Part shown: positions 42,502 through 51,217 of the stretch, piece after piece | Position numbering within the stretch: the stretch's first letter is position 1 | Layout: the number at the start of each line of letters is the position of its first letter | NCBI RefSeq assembly: GCF_040655735.1 | Contig: NZ_JBFAKK010000008.1 | Location: 186,001-250,000, forward strand | Source of the DNA: Phytomonospora sp040655735 | GTDB taxonomy: Bacteria > Actinomycetota > Actinomycetes > Mycobacteriales > Micromonosporaceae | Length of the DNA stretch: 64,000 nucleotides | Direction: 5' to 3' | The notes under the pieces: model-generated | What the model was told of the DNA's origin: nothing | The model's input: only the letters and a program-made list of their open reading frames with translations | The model's database searches: none | Translations under genes and position numbers: made by a program

Positions 42502-43187
42502 CGGTCAACCTTCCATCGACGGTAGTGACTTAACCCTGCAACAGCCCGAGGGGCCGATTCCTTCCACGACGGCCGGAAACCCCGCGCTGCCGTGACGCAC
42601 GCCACTTTCGAGCCCGCCGGTAAGCGCCCTGCGCCGATCCCGGCGGCCAGTTCGTCCCCGAGGGGGTAGACGCGCTCGGGCGGGAGGAGGCGGCGGGCCT
42701 TGTCGGCCTCACCGGCGCGCAGGAAACCCGCGATCCGGCGCGCCCTCGGCGTCAGGTCGGTGATCCCCCGCACCCACTCCTCGGCGTAGGCGCGGATGAG
42801 CCCGCGGCCGACCCCGACCTGGATCGAGTAGAAGTTGAGCGGCGCGCCCCGCAGCGAACGCTCCGGATCCCACTGCACATGCACGTCGGCGCGGGCGAGC
42901 GCCTCGGTGTCCGCGCTGGTCAGGGCCGCCGCGCCGAGCGCGGTCTCCCACCCTTCCCGGCTGATGCGGACCGCGAGGATCCGGTTCTGCCCGACCTTGC
43001 GCGCCCAGTCGCTGCGGTGCATGAGCCACCGAAACGACGGCTTGATCCAGGTCATGCGCCCGTAGGAGAACGGCGGGACGAAGGTGCCGGCCGCCAGGGC
43101 CGCGTCGGCGACGCGGGACGGATAGGCCTGGTAGACGACGATGGTCGACTCGTCGAAGTCGGCGCGGATCTCGTGCTGCGCGGTCAT
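42348..43187 (-). CDS. DUF4291-family protein with aberrant C-terminal extension
   Basis: 279 residues as read. Residues 1-~190 follow DUF4291: FDESTIVVYQAYPSRVADAALAAG, SYGRMTWIKPSFRWLMHRSDWARK, LNFYSIQVGVGRGLIRAY, ending ERVYPLGDELAAGIGA. The family normally stops about there. Here the frame continues ~90 residues of unnatural Ser/Thr/Pro-rich sequence overlapping the PAC2 gene by 154 bases. In the frame shifted by one base, translation would stop at 42530, neatly before the PAC2 start. A recent frameshift or a sequencing indel near 42630-42660 is likely. Function of the family is unknown. Confidence 0.7.
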   Translation of the reverse strand: MTAQHEIRADFDESTIVVYQAYPSRVADAALAAGTFVPPFSYGRMTWIKPSFRWLMHRSDWARKVGQNRILAVRISREGWETALGAAALTSADTEALARADVHVQWDPERSLRGAPLNFYSIQVGVGRGLIRAYAEEWVRGITDLTPRARRIAGFLRAGEADKARRLLPPERVYPLGDELAAGIGAGRLPAGSKVACVTAARGFRPSWKESAPRAVAGLSHYRRWKVDRCAIHVTSTSSTPTSPSCPAPSCCTSSTASWTQVRPGAPSPSTSWRSSSPG

Positions 43188-43274
43188 GCCCGTACGGTGC
43201 CTCGCGGCGGGCGAGTACGCGAGCGTTTATCGGTGGTGTCCTGGGCGCTCGCCGACCTGTAGGAAGATGAGCGG

Positions 43275-44165
43275 GTGAACCTTTCCCCGCGTCGACGCCT
43301 GATCGGACTCATCGCACTCTGGGCCGTGTCGCTGGCCGGGCTGGCGTTCTTCTGGCCCGACGGCGGGCCGACGGTGCGCGAGCAGGTCGGTGCCGGGGTT
43401 TCCCGGCCGGTCGCGGCGGCCGCGGTCGCCGCCGCGGTGGCCGAGGCGTCCACCTACGAGGACGCGGCCTTCACGGTCGGCGGTTTCGTCAAGGGAGCGG
43501 ACTGCTCGCTGACGCCGATCCGGTCGGGGGTCGCCTACTCCCAGACGGTGACGGTGTACACGAGGCCGGAGAACGCCTACTCGCTGCTGGGGAGGCTCTA
43601 CACCGCTCTCAAGGCGCCCTACGACCTGGTGGGAAACGGTGAGGGCGCCTACCTGGGCAGCGCCGGTCCTTTCGTCGTCGCACGCTTGGAACAGGGCGAT
43701 GACGGTGCGGTGACATGGACTCTCGACACTGGGTGTCGTCCGGACGAAGACCCGGTGGCGCAGGTCGAGGCGGTGGGCACGCCGGGGCCGACCGCCGCGG
43801 CGGTCGCGACGAGTCTGGGCATGACGGCGCCGCGTTGGACGCAGGCCGAAGGAGGGTGCGGGACCGGTGGATCGTCGGGGGCGGCGAGCACGGTGTCGGC
43901 GAGCTCGATGCCGGCGAGCGGTGAGGCCAAGGGCGCCGAGCAGAACCCCGCCGGGGTCACCGTCACGGCCGAGACGGTGACGCGCGCCGCCGAGAGCGGC
44001 TGGGTCGCCTACTCGGGGCCGGCGGCGGGAGCCGGTGCGGCCGTCACGGAGGCGGGGGCCCGGTGGTTCGTGGGGATGCCCGACGCCGACGGGTCGGTGG
44101 CGGTGCTGTCGTGGGACCCGGTGACCGGGGTGGCGACGGTGAGTTCGACGGTGGCCTGCGGGTAG
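43275..44165 (+). CDS. Membrane-anchored or secreted hypothetical protein
   Basis: 296 residues from GTG 43275 with ggaagatgag upstream. One N-terminal membrane helix (RLIGLIALWAVSLAGLAFFW) then an extracytoplasmic domain with Cys in pairs (GADCSLTP, DTGCRPDED, GGCGTGG, STVACG). The layout (short N-terminus, helix, Cys-containing beta-rich domain) recurs in several uncharacterised proteins of this window. No family recognised. Confidence 0.7.
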   Translation: MNLSPRRRLIGLIALWAVSLAGLAFFWPDGGPTVREQVGAGVSRPVAAAAVAAAVAEASTYEDAAFTVGGFVKGADCSLTPIRSGVAYSQTVTVYTRPENAYSLLGRLYTALKAPYDLVGNGEGAYLGSAGPFVVARLEQGDDGAVTWTLDTGCRPDEDPVAQVEAVGTPGPTAAAVATSLGMTAPRWTQAEGGCGTGGSSGAASTVSASSMPASGEAKGAEQNPAGVTVTAETVTRAAESGWVAYSGPAAGAGAAVTEAGARWFVGMPDADGSVAVLSWDPVTGVATVSSTVACG

Positions 44166-44211
44166 GCGCGCCGACCGGCCTGGTCACACCCTGGTCCTAG
44201 ACTCCCCGGCC

Positions 44212-44571
44212 ATGAGCGTTTCCCTCTACTACACGGCTCGCCGCGCGAGCCCGATGACCGAGGCCGAGACGGCCGCCGCCGACCGGATCATGGACGAGTG
44301 CAACCGGACCTTCCCCTTCGAGGAGAACGAGCCGCTCGCGCGCTACCGGCGGGATCTCGGCGCGGACGCCACGGTCGTCCTCGACGGCAGCACCAAGCTC
44401 CCCGCCGATCCGGAGCAGACCGACCGGGCCCTCGTGCACTGGTTCGCGGGGCTCACGCGCTTGCGGCGGGAACTGCCCTCGGCGGAGTGGACCGTCCACC
44501 TGGACGACTACCCCGTCGACTGGGACGAAGCGTCCGGCTACGGCCTCCCCGGGCTCGACGGCGCGGAGTAG
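44212..44571 (+). CDS. Hypothetical soluble protein, 119 residues
   Basis: Begins SVSLYYTARRASPMTEAE and ends LDDYPVDWDEASGYGLPG; acidic with no membrane segment. TAGACT eight bases before the ATG suggests near-leaderless transcription. It looks like a genuine conserved actinobacterial protein by composition, but I do not recognise the family. Confidence 0.65.
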   Translation: MSVSLYYTARRASPMTEAETAAADRIMDECNRTFPFEENEPLARYRRDLGADATVVLDGSTKLPADPEQTDRALVHWFAGLTRLRRELPSAEWTVHLDDYPVDWDEASGYGLPGLDGAE

Positions 44572-44603
44572 GCGCTCGCTCGACCGGGAGACCCGGTGAG
44601 CGT

Positions 44604-45014
44604 TCACGTGATCAGCTCCAGCAGCAGGGTCGACAGGCCCGCGCCGATGACGGCGGCCGCGGTTCCCGCGCTGATCGCGCGCCAGGTCGTCGCGAGCATG
44701 CGCAGCAGCACGGCCGTCATCAGGCTGGACGCGAAGGCCAGGCCCAGCCATGGAAGCGCCGCGATGATCGCCAGGCGCGGGTCGTCGCCGCCCTGATCGC
44801 AGGCGAGACCGGGACCGCACGTGGAAGCCGCCGCGCCGCCACCGAAGAGCATCGACCAGAACACGAACAGCACGCCCGGGACGACATACCAGGCGAGCGT
44901 CACGCCGAGGACCGGCGCGTAGACGCGGTCGGGCGGCTCGAAGTCCTCGGGTTCCACGGGATCGTCAGGGCGCTCGGGGACGCGATCGGGGACGCGGGGA
45001 GCGTGGGCGGTCAC
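44604..45014 (-). CDS. Membrane protein, hypothetical
   Basis: 136 residues from a GTG. A Pro/Glu/Asp-rich N-terminal ~33 residues is followed by three membrane helices (APVLGVTLAWYVVPGVLFVFWSMLF, LAIIAALPWLGLAFASSLMTAVLL, AISAGTAAAVIGAGLSTLLLEL) with one extracytoplasmic loop carrying two Cys (TCGPGLACD). Small actinobacterial membrane protein of unknown role. Confidence 0.65.
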   Translation of the reverse strand: MTAHAPRVPDRVPERPDDPVEPEDFEPPDRVYAPVLGVTLAWYVVPGVLFVFWSMLFGGGAAASTCGPGLACDQGGDDPRLAIIAALPWLGLAFASSLMTAVLLRMLATTWRAISAGTAAAVIGAGLSTLLLELIT

Positions 45015-45216
45015 AAGCGGTGAGTTTGCCCGCCGGGGGAAGGCGGCGCAATGTTCGCCTGGTCGGAGGCTGACGAAACGCCTGCCGGGTTGGGGACCAC
45101 GGCCCGCAGCCGAGGCGAAAGGTCCAGGGACGGAGTTCCCGGTGGGGGTGCGGGGGCGAAGCCCCCGGCCGGGGTTGCGGGTTGCGGGGTGGGCAAGGGC
45201 TCACAGGCGCCCGGCG

Positions 45217-45240
45217 CGGGCCGGGCACACGCCCGGCCCG
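45217..45240 (-). terminator. Hairpin after DUF3151 gene
   Basis: Perfect 10-bp stem cgggccgggc/gcccggcccg with loop acac, beginning 12 bases past the DUF3151 stop. A smaller cgggggc-gaa-gcccccg hairpin lies at 45151-45167. The remaining 237-base gap holds nothing else I can name. Confidence 0.75.
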
Positions 45241-45251
45241 TCGCCGTCAGG

Positions 45252-45668
45252 TCAGCCGATGCTGCTCAACGCGTCCGCGGCGGACGGGTCGCTGTCCCGC
45301 AGGAACTGCGCGCAGCGCGCGGCCTCGTCGGCCTCGCCGATCTGCGCGGCCGCGACGCTCAGCCGGTACAGCGAGGTCAGGAAACCCCGGTTCGGCTTGT
45401 GGCTCCACGGCACCGGCCCATGCCCGCGCCAGCCGTTCTTGCGAAGCTGGTCCAGCGCCCGGTGGTAGCCGGTACGGGCGTAGGCGTAGGCGGCGACGTC
45501 GTCGCCACCCTCCAGCGCCTTGGCCGACAACGCGGCCCACGCGGCGGGGAAGTCCGGCCACTTGCGGGCCACGTCGGCGGGATCCTCGGTCTTGAGGGCC
45601 TCGACGGCGGGAGTGTTCTCCGGGAGCAGCGTGGCCGGCGGTTCCGGCATGAGGTTCTGCGGCGGCAT
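45252..45668 (-). CDS. DUF3151 protein
   Basis: 138 residues: NLMPEPPATLLPE at the start, WAALSAKALEGGDDVAAYAYARTGYHRALDQLRKNGWRGHGPVPWSHKPNRGFL and ...EADEAARCAQFLRDSDPSAADAL. These are family hallmarks; the helical-pair pattern resembles a TPR. In actinomycetes the gene commonly lies near fba (aldolase), here 6.5 kb off. ATG with cggaggacc. Confidence 0.92.
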   Translation of the reverse strand: MPPQNLMPEPPATLLPENTPAVEALKTEDPADVARKWPDFPAAWAALSAKALEGGDDVAAYAYARTGYHRALDQLRKNGWRGHGPVPWSHKPNRGFLTSLYRLSVAAAQIGEADEAARCAQFLRDSDPSAADALSSIG

Positions 45669-45751
45669 GTGGTCCTCCGGTGGTTGACGGTCGCCGACGG
45701 TTGATCAGTCTTTCAGGCGCGCACACGACCCCCACGGGCACCCGCGCACAC

Positions 45752-45789
45752 GGCTTCGGGGCGCCCGCGCGCACGGACGCCCCGAAGCC
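45752..45789 (-). terminator. Hairpin after DUF1508 gene
   Basis: Perfect 12-bp stem ggcttcggggcg/cgccccgaagcc with a 14-base loop, 12 bases past the DUF1508 stop. Confidence 0.8.
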
Positions 45790-45800
45790 GGTCGGTGGGG

Positions 45801-45986
45801 TCAGGTCGTCAGGAGCCGGCGGATCTCGGCGTCCGGCGCGTGCGCCTTCACCGACTCGATCCCGATCACCGCGCCCGACCGTGACTCGTACGCTTCCCCG
45901 ACGGCGATGATCTCCCCGTTGCCTGACTTGAGCCGCCAGCGGTACTTGCCGGCCTCGTCGGTGTACAGCTCGAACTTCCCAGCCAT
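45801..45986 (-). CDS. DUF1508/YegP-family protein
   Basis: 61 residues, one YegP unit: KFELYTDEAGKYRWRLKSGNGEIIAVGEAYESRSGAVIGIESVKAHAPDAEI. E. coli YegP has two such units; single-unit forms are common in actinomycetes. Function unknown. Ribosome site gaggggg; a 16-bp palindrome at 46007-46022 marks its promoter region. Confidence 0.9.
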   Translation of the reverse strand: MAGKFELYTDEAGKYRWRLKSGNGEIIAVGEAYESRSGAVIGIESVKAHAPDAEIRRLLTT

Positions 45987-46006
45987 TCCGCCCCCTCTGG
46001 CCGAGA

Positions 46007-46022
46007 TGAATAGAAGTATTCA
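46007..46022. promoter_or_regulatory. 16-bp palindrome upstream of DUF1508 gene
   Basis: tgaata-gaag-tattca, 21 bases before the start codon in a locally AT-rich stretch; probable operator or promoter element. Confidence 0.5.
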
Positions 46023-46080
46023 CATTCTTCCGGATGCGGGCGATCCGGGGCGGGGGTTTCCCGGAGAGCGGGAGGTGGAT

Positions 46081-46737
46081 CTACCCGCCGACCAGACCCG
46101 TCTCGTACGCGCAGATCACGGCCTGCACCCGGTCGCGCAGCCCCAGCTTCGACAGCACCTTCGACACGTGCGTCTTCACCGTGTGCTCGCTGACGACCAG
46201 CTCCGCGGCGATCTCGGCGTTCGACAGCCCGCGCCCCAGCAGCGCCAGGATCTCGGTTTCCCGCGCGGTCAGCGAGGCAAGCCGCTGCGCGCTCGACGCC
46301 CCCGGCGCCGTCGCCGGCCGCGTCGAGGTCAGGTCCGAGATCAGCCGGCGTGTCACCGACGGCGCCAGCAGCGACTCCCCGGCCGCGACGACCCGCACGG
46401 CGTGCACGAGGTCGTCGCGCCGCACATCCTTGAGCAGGAAACCGCTCGCCCCCGCGTACAGGGCCTCGTACACGTAGTCGTCCTGGTCGAAGGTCGTCAG
46501 CATCAAGACCTTGCAGTCCCCCGACGCGCAGACCTGCCGGGCCGCCTCGATCCCGTCCATGATCGGCATGCGGATGTCCAGCAGCAGCACGTCCGGCCGG
46601 TGCTCGCGGACCGCACCGACCGCCTGCGCACCGTCGCCGACCTCGGCGACGACCTCGATGTCCTCCTGGGCGTCGAGGATCATCGCGAAACCCGAGCGCA
46701 CCAGCTCCTGGTCGTCGGCCACCACCACGCGGATCAT
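46081..46737 (-). CDS. NarL/FixJ-family response regulator
   Basis: 218 residues. Receiver with acidic pocket VADDQ, phospho-acceptor Asp54 in LLLDIRMP, Thr in MLTTFDQ, Lys in FLLKDV; C-terminal LuxR HTH (LTARETEILALLGRGLSNAEIAAELVVSEHTVKTHVSKVLSKLGL). Start overlaps the sensor kinase stop by four bases. It is the output of the pair with the kinase at 46734; targets unknown, though NarL-type pairs in actinomycetes often control adjacent membrane genes. Confidence 0.96.
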   Translation of the reverse strand: MIRVVVADDQELVRSGFAMILDAQEDIEVVAEVGDGAQAVGAVREHRPDVLLLDIRMPIMDGIEAARQVCASGDCKVLMLTTFDQDDYVYEALYAGASGFLLKDVRRDDLVHAVRVVAAGESLLAPSVTRRLISDLTSTRPATAPGASSAQRLASLTARETEILALLGRGLSNAEIAAELVVSEHTVKTHVSKVLSKLGLRDRVQAVICAYETGLVGG

Positions 46738-47987
46738 CCCGCCACCACCCGCTCATCCTCCCGCGCCAGCGGGAACTCGGCGTCCACCTGGAAGCCCCGG
46801 CCGAGCGGCCCGGGCCCGAAGCGGACCGACCCGCCGTGCGCCTGCGCCCGCTCGCGGAAGCTGATCATGCCGTGCCCGCGCCCGTCGCCGACGGTGGGTC
46901 CGACCCCGTCGTCCACGATCGACACCGCCACCGTCTCGGGCCGCCAGTCGAGGCGCACGTCGACGCGCGACGCGCGGGCGTGCTTGACGACGTTGGTCAG
47001 CGCCTCCTGCACGATCCGGTACACCGAGACCTGCATGTCGGCGCGCAGCGCCACCGGCGTGCCCGTCGACGTGAACCGCGCGGCCGGCCCGGTCTCCCCG
47101 ACGCGGCCCACGAGCGCGTCGAGGTCGGCGACGGTCGGCTGCGGCGCCCGGACGGCGTCGCCGTCGTTCTCCTTGAGGACGCCGAGCATCCGGCGCAGCT
47201 GGGTCATGGCGTCGCGGCCGGAGGAGGCGATGGCGTCGAAGGCCCGCTCGGCGCGGTCGGGGTCGCGGCGCACGGCGAGGGGACCGGCCTCGGCCTGCAC
47301 GATCATGATGCTCACCGCGTGGGAGAGGATGTCGTGCATGTCGCGGGCGATGCGCGCGCGTTCGGCGGTCACCGCCCGCTCGGCCTCGGCCCGGCGGGTG
47401 CGTTCGAGCTGTTCGGCGCGGGCCTCGACGGCCCGGGCGCGTTCCTGCCGGGAGTTCTGGAGCCGCCCCAGGGAGTAGGCGCCGAAGTACGTGAAGAAGG
47501 TGAACAGGTACTCGCGTGCCCCGTTGGAGTTGGCCGCCACGGCTAGAGGGATGACGACCACCGCCAAGCCGTTCATGACCATGCGCTGCATCAGCGGCGA
47601 GACGGCCGCGACGGTGTAAGCGGCGATCAGCCCCGCGTAGGGAAGCGGCTGCCCGACCCCGTCGATCGCCTGGTTGACCGCCATCGGCACGTTGACGAGG
47701 ACCAGCACCGTCAGCGGGAAACGCCGCCGCCAGATCAGCGGCAGCGCGCACAGGACCGTCAGCAGGTACGACAGGCTCGACGCCGGCGTCTGCCCGGGCG
47801 GGCGCGGCACGATGAACTGCACCGACAGCGCCACCCAGACCAGCAGCGCGACGAGCGTGTCGACGACGTACGGGTTGGTCGAGACGATCCGCCCCCACGT
47901 TCGCTCGACCCGCCCCTGCCAGGTCAGCAGCAGCGGCGAGAGGGTCGTGGTGAACCACGCGCGCGCGGCCGCTCGGGACAGGGGCAT
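46734..47987 (-). CDS. NarX-like sensor histidine kinase
   Basis: 417 residues from ATG 47987 (ggag 8 bases upstream). Four to five N-terminal membrane helices with little outside the membrane, then HisKA_3: ERARIARDMHDILSHAVSIMIVQA with the phospho-His in RDMHD, and HATPase: YRIVQEALTNVVKHA, VDDGVG, GHGMISFRERAQAHGG. Membrane-embedded sensing fits the intramembrane-sensing group. It is co-translated with the response regulator. Confidence 0.95.
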   Translation of the reverse strand: MPLSRAAARAWFTTTLSPLLLTWQGRVERTWGRIVSTNPYVVDTLVALLVWVALSVQFIVPRPPGQTPASSLSYLLTVLCALPLIWRRRFPLTVLVLVNVPMAVNQAIDGVGQPLPYAGLIAAYTVAAVSPLMQRMVMNGLAVVVIPLAVAANSNGAREYLFTFFTYFGAYSLGRLQNSRQERARAVEARAEQLERTRRAEAERAVTAERARIARDMHDILSHAVSIMIVQAEAGPLAVRRDPDRAERAFDAIASSGRDAMTQLRRMLGVLKENDGDAVRAPQPTVADLDALVGRVGETGPAARFTSTGTPVALRADMQVSVYRIVQEALTNVVKHARASRVDVRLDWRPETVAVSIVDDGVGPTVGDGRGHGMISFRERAQAHGGSVRFGPGPLGRGFQVDAEFPLAREDERVVAG

Positions 47988-48020
47988 CGTCAACTCCAAG
48001 GGGGGCGGAGTCGATCAGTG

Positions 48021-48188
48021 TTACACCGTCGGGTCGACGGTGACCACCAGGTCGGACACCTCGGTGAGCTCCCTCTCCGGCTGCGGCGCCGGATGGAGCC
48101 GGGAGATCCACAAGGCCAGACCCCCGACGATGACGACCGCCCCTCCGAGCATGCCCCCGACCGCCGCGATGTCGGTCCACAAAGTCAT
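48021..48188 (-). CDS. Small single-helix membrane protein
   Basis: 55 residues, ATG at 48188 after aggggaagcag. One membrane helix (GGMLGGAVVIVGGLALWISRL) and a mixed-charge C-terminal tail. It lies 33 bases upstream of the sensor kinase start and in the same direction, so it may be an accessory or co-expressed protein of the two-component system. Confidence 0.6.
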   Translation of the reverse strand: MTLWTDIAAVGGMLGGAVVIVGGLALWISRLHPAPQPERELTEVSDLVVTVDPTV

Positions 48189-48247
48189 CTGCTTCCCCTT
48201 CCCCGTCACTAACTGCGTGTGCATGGAAAGACGAGGTTCGGGCCCTT

Positions 48248-50056
48248 TCAGGTTGAGTCGGTAGTGGCACGGTTGTGCGGCAATTCCGCAACGGCGCCGA
48301 TGCGGGCGCGGATCTCCAGCGCGCGCGAACGCGCGGTGACGGCCTCGCGCACGCGCCCGAGACCCCGCAGCGCGGTGCCGAGGGAGTCGAGCAGCCACGC
48401 CTCCCCGTACTCGTCACCGCTCTCGCGCGTGCCGGGCAGCGCCGTCTCGACGCAGCCGACCCAGTCGATCTTGCACCCGCATACCTGGAAGAACGGTGCC
48501 AGCGACGCCGCCAGCCGCCAGGCCGTCTCGCGCCGCCCCTCGCGCGCGGCGAGACCGACGGCGGCGATGAGGTTGGCGCGTTCGGTCTCGAACCAGGCGA
48601 GCACGGCCTCGCGGTCGCCGGGGACGTGCCGCTCGGCCGGTGGAGCGCCGGCCGGCGCGGGCGGCAGCGCGAGGCCGAGCACGCGCGCGGAGTCGTGGGC
48701 GGCGTGCAGGTACCAGGCGAGCAGGCCGTCGACGGCCGCGGCGCGCACGTCCGGGTCCTCCTCGCGGTCGCGGCGTTCGGCGGCGTAGTCGGCGAGCAGG
48801 TCGTGCATGGCGTAGCGGCCGGGCGCGGGCTGCTCGATCATGTGCGCGTCGGTGAGCGTCTCCAGTTCTTCCCAGGTCTCGTCGGGACAGGTGCCGGTGA
48901 GGGCGGCCGCGGCGGGCAGGCCGAGCTCGCCGGGGTGGAGGCTGAGCAGGCGGAAGACGAGCCGGGTGGACGCGGGGAGTTGCCGGTAGGACAGGTCGAA
49001 GGCGGCCGGGACGCTGCGGTGGCCGTCGTTGAGGCCGTCGAGGCGGGCGAGCTGGCCGAGGAGCGCCGGGACGGTCCAGTGCGGGCGGTGCTGGAGTTTG
49101 GCGCCGGCGAGTCGGACGGCGAGGGGGAGTCCGCCGAGGCGGTCGAGGAGTTCGCCGAGGGCCTCGGGTTCGGCGTCGAGGCGTTCGTCTCCGGCGATCT
49201 CGCGGAGCAGTCGGGCGGCCTGGTCGGGGGTGAACGCGTCGAGGGCGATGTGGCAGGCGCCGTCGAGTCCGGTGAGGCGGGTGCGGGAGGTGACCACGGC
49301 GGCGCAGCCGGGCCCGGAGGGGAGGAGGGGTTCGAGCTGGGCGCTGTCGAGGCAGTTGTCGATGACGACGAGGGTCTTGGCCGCCGCGGTCACGGTGCGC
49401 CAGCGGGCGACGGCCTCGTCGAGGTCGGAGGGCGGCGGCCCGTCGGTCTTGAGGAGGCTGGTGAGGGCCTCGAAGGGGGTGCGCGGGCGGCGGTCGGTGC
49501 TGTGGCCGTGGAGGTCGACGAAGCGGACGTCGCCGTGGCCGGGGGCGAGCCGGTGGGCGGCCCGCACGGCGAGGGTGGTCTTGCCGACGCCGGCCATGCC
49601 GCTGACGGCGACCACGCCGGCGACGCGGCCGGAGTCGTCGAGGTGGCGGGTGATCCGGGCGAGCTGTTCCTCGCGGCCGGTGAAGTCGCCGATGTCGCGG
49701 GGGAGCGTCGAGGCGGGGCGGGCACCCGACCCGCGCAGCGCGCGCCAGGCGTCGAGCCAGCGGGCGACGGCGTCGCCGGGGTCGCGGTCGGCGGCGCGGA
49801 AGCAGGCGGCCACGTAGGCGTCCACAAAGGACCGCCGGGGGAGCTGGGGCAGCCGGGCGCCGCGCAGGACGTAGGAGATGGTGCTGACCGGGAGGGCGTC
49901 GACGGTGTCGCCGTTGTTCGCGACCGTGGTGCCCCCGAGGATGCGCAGGGTGCGCAGCGAGGGGTTTCCCGCCCACGCGCGCAGCTCGGCGAGGTGGGCG
50001 ACGAACGCGGCCGGGTCGGCGGCGGTGGACGGATCGGGGGGTTGGCGGACGCCCAC
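48248..50056 (-). CDS. NB-ARC/STAND regulator
   Basis: 602 residues from GTG 50056, which has gggagg five bases upstream; a GTG at 50119 is possible. Residues ~15-100 look like an HTH (FVAHLAELRAWAGNPSLRTLRIL...STISYVLRGARLPQLPRR). FTGREEQL leads to Walker A GMAGVGKT (153-160), Walker B KTLVVIDNCLD, then LGGLPLAVRLAGAKL and LSLHPGELGL, the NB-ARC hallmarks shared with AfsR. Only about one TPR follows, so the C-terminus is short compared with the AfsR/GutR group. No SARP domain. The gene ends near the two-component system but in the same orientation. Confidence 0.87.
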   Translation of the reverse strand: MGVRQPPDPSTAADPAAFVAHLAELRAWAGNPSLRTLRILGGTTVANNGDTVDALPVSTISYVLRGARLPQLPRRSFVDAYVAACFRAADRDPGDAVARWLDAWRALRGSGARPASTLPRDIGDFTGREEQLARITRHLDDSGRVAGVVAVSGMAGVGKTTLAVRAAHRLAPGHGDVRFVDLHGHSTDRRPRTPFEALTSLLKTDGPPPSDLDEAVARWRTVTAAAKTLVVIDNCLDSAQLEPLLPSGPGCAAVVTSRTRLTGLDGACHIALDAFTPDQAARLLREIAGDERLDAEPEALGELLDRLGGLPLAVRLAGAKLQHRPHWTVPALLGQLARLDGLNDGHRSVPAAFDLSYRQLPASTRLVFRLLSLHPGELGLPAAAALTGTCPDETWEELETLTDAHMIEQPAPGRYAMHDLLADYAAERRDREEDPDVRAAAVDGLLAWYLHAAHDSARVLGLALPPAPAGAPPAERHVPGDREAVLAWFETERANLIAAVGLAAREGRRETAWRLAASLAPFFQVCGCKIDWVGCVETALPGTRESGDEYGEAWLLDSLGTALRGLGRVREAVTARSRALEIRARIGAVAELPHNRATTDST

Positions 50057-50224
50057 GGTGCCTCCCGTTTCGACGCGGTGCGGTGTCTCAGGTCGTCTCA
50101 CTTCGTCCACGTCCTTCACCTTCGCCGCCGACCCTGCTGGGGTGGGAGCGCGGCCGGAGAACGGCGGCGTCGTGAGGAACCGGCGTGCCGCGCGCCGGAC
50201 GGGGCGCGCGGCACGCCCGTGGTT

Positions 50225-51058
50225 CTAAACCCACTCCTCGCCGGTGATGCGCTGGTAGGCCTCGACGTAGAGCAGGCGCGTCCGGTTGGCGATCTCGTCG
50301 GGCAGCGCCGGGGCCGGACCGGTCTTGTCCCAGCCGGAGTCCTCGGCCCAGTCGCGCAGGAACTGCTTGTCGTAGGACGGCTGCCGCGAACCGGGCTTCC
50401 ACTGGTCCAGCGGCCAGAAACGCGAGGAGTCCGGGGTCAAGACCTCGTCGCCGAGCACGAGCTCGCCGCCGCGGTCGATCCCGAACTCCAGTTTCGTGTC
50501 GGCCAGGATGATCCCGGCGTCCTCGCAGCGCTCGGAGCCCAGCTCGTAGACGCGCAGCGTCAGGTCCTCCAGCTCGGCGGCGCGGTCCTCGCCGAGCAAC
50601 TCCTCGACGCGCTCGTAGCTGATCGGCTCGTCGTGGTCGCCGACGTCGGCCTTCGTCGAGGGCGTGAAGATCGGCTGCGGCAGCACCGAACCGTCGACCA
50701 GGCCGGGCGGCAGTTCCACGCCCGAGACCGTGCCGGTCTTCTCGTACTCCTTCAGGCCCCCGCCGGTGAGGTACCCGCGGGCGACGCACTCGACGGGGAG
50801 CATGTCGAGCTTGCGGCAGCGGATCGCGCGGCCGACGAACTCCTCGGGGACGTCCTCGGCGGAGATGACGTGGTTGGGGACGAGGTCGGACAGCTGCCCG
50901 AACCACCACAGGGACAGGGCGGTGAGGATGCGGCCCTTGTCGGGGACGGGTGTGGGCAGGACGACGTCGAAGACGCTCACACGGTCGGAGGCAACGAGAA
51001 CGAGGTCGCCGCGGTCTTCGTAGACGTCACGGACCTTGCCGGAGTGCAGCAGTCGCAT
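50225..51058 (-). CDS. purC: Phosphoribosylaminoimidazole-succinocarboxamide synthase (SAICAR synthetase)
   Basis: 277 residues. LLHSGKVRDVYE at the N-terminus is the ATP loop, VECVARGYLTGGGLKEYEKTG the conserved SAICAR signature, then DTKLEFGID and LTPDSSRFWP. It catalyses the ATP-dependent joining of CAIR and aspartate in purine synthesis. TAGCGT lies 7 bases upstream of the ATG (leaderless). No other pur gene is adjacent. Confidence 0.97.
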   Translation of the reverse strand: MRLLHSGKVRDVYEDRGDLVLVASDRVSVFDVVLPTPVPDKGRILTALSLWWFGQLSDLVPNHVISAEDVPEEFVGRAIRCRKLDMLPVECVARGYLTGGGLKEYEKTGTVSGVELPPGLVDGSVLPQPIFTPSTKADVGDHDEPISYERVEELLGEDRAAELEDLTLRVYELGSERCEDAGIILADTKLEFGIDRGGELVLGDEVLTPDSSRFWPLDQWKPGSRQPSYDKQFLRDWAEDSGWDKTGPAPALPDEIANRTRLLYVEAYQRITGEEWV

Positions 51059-51217
51059 GATCGGCACGCTACCCGGGCGGTGCTGTGTCGCCCTGCCGAC
51101 ACTCCCCCGTTCCACCCCAGGTGGCGGGGGCACATTCACCTCCGACCACCGCAACTCCTGCCCAACTGGCACGAAACCGGGTTGGCGGCTGTCACACCTG
51201 TCGGGGATCATTCCAGG

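Noticed and set aside
48275..51217. Long plus frame continuing upstream of the DUF5925 gene
   Set aside because: It is antisense to the NB-ARC gene and purC; the real start is the ATG at 51218.
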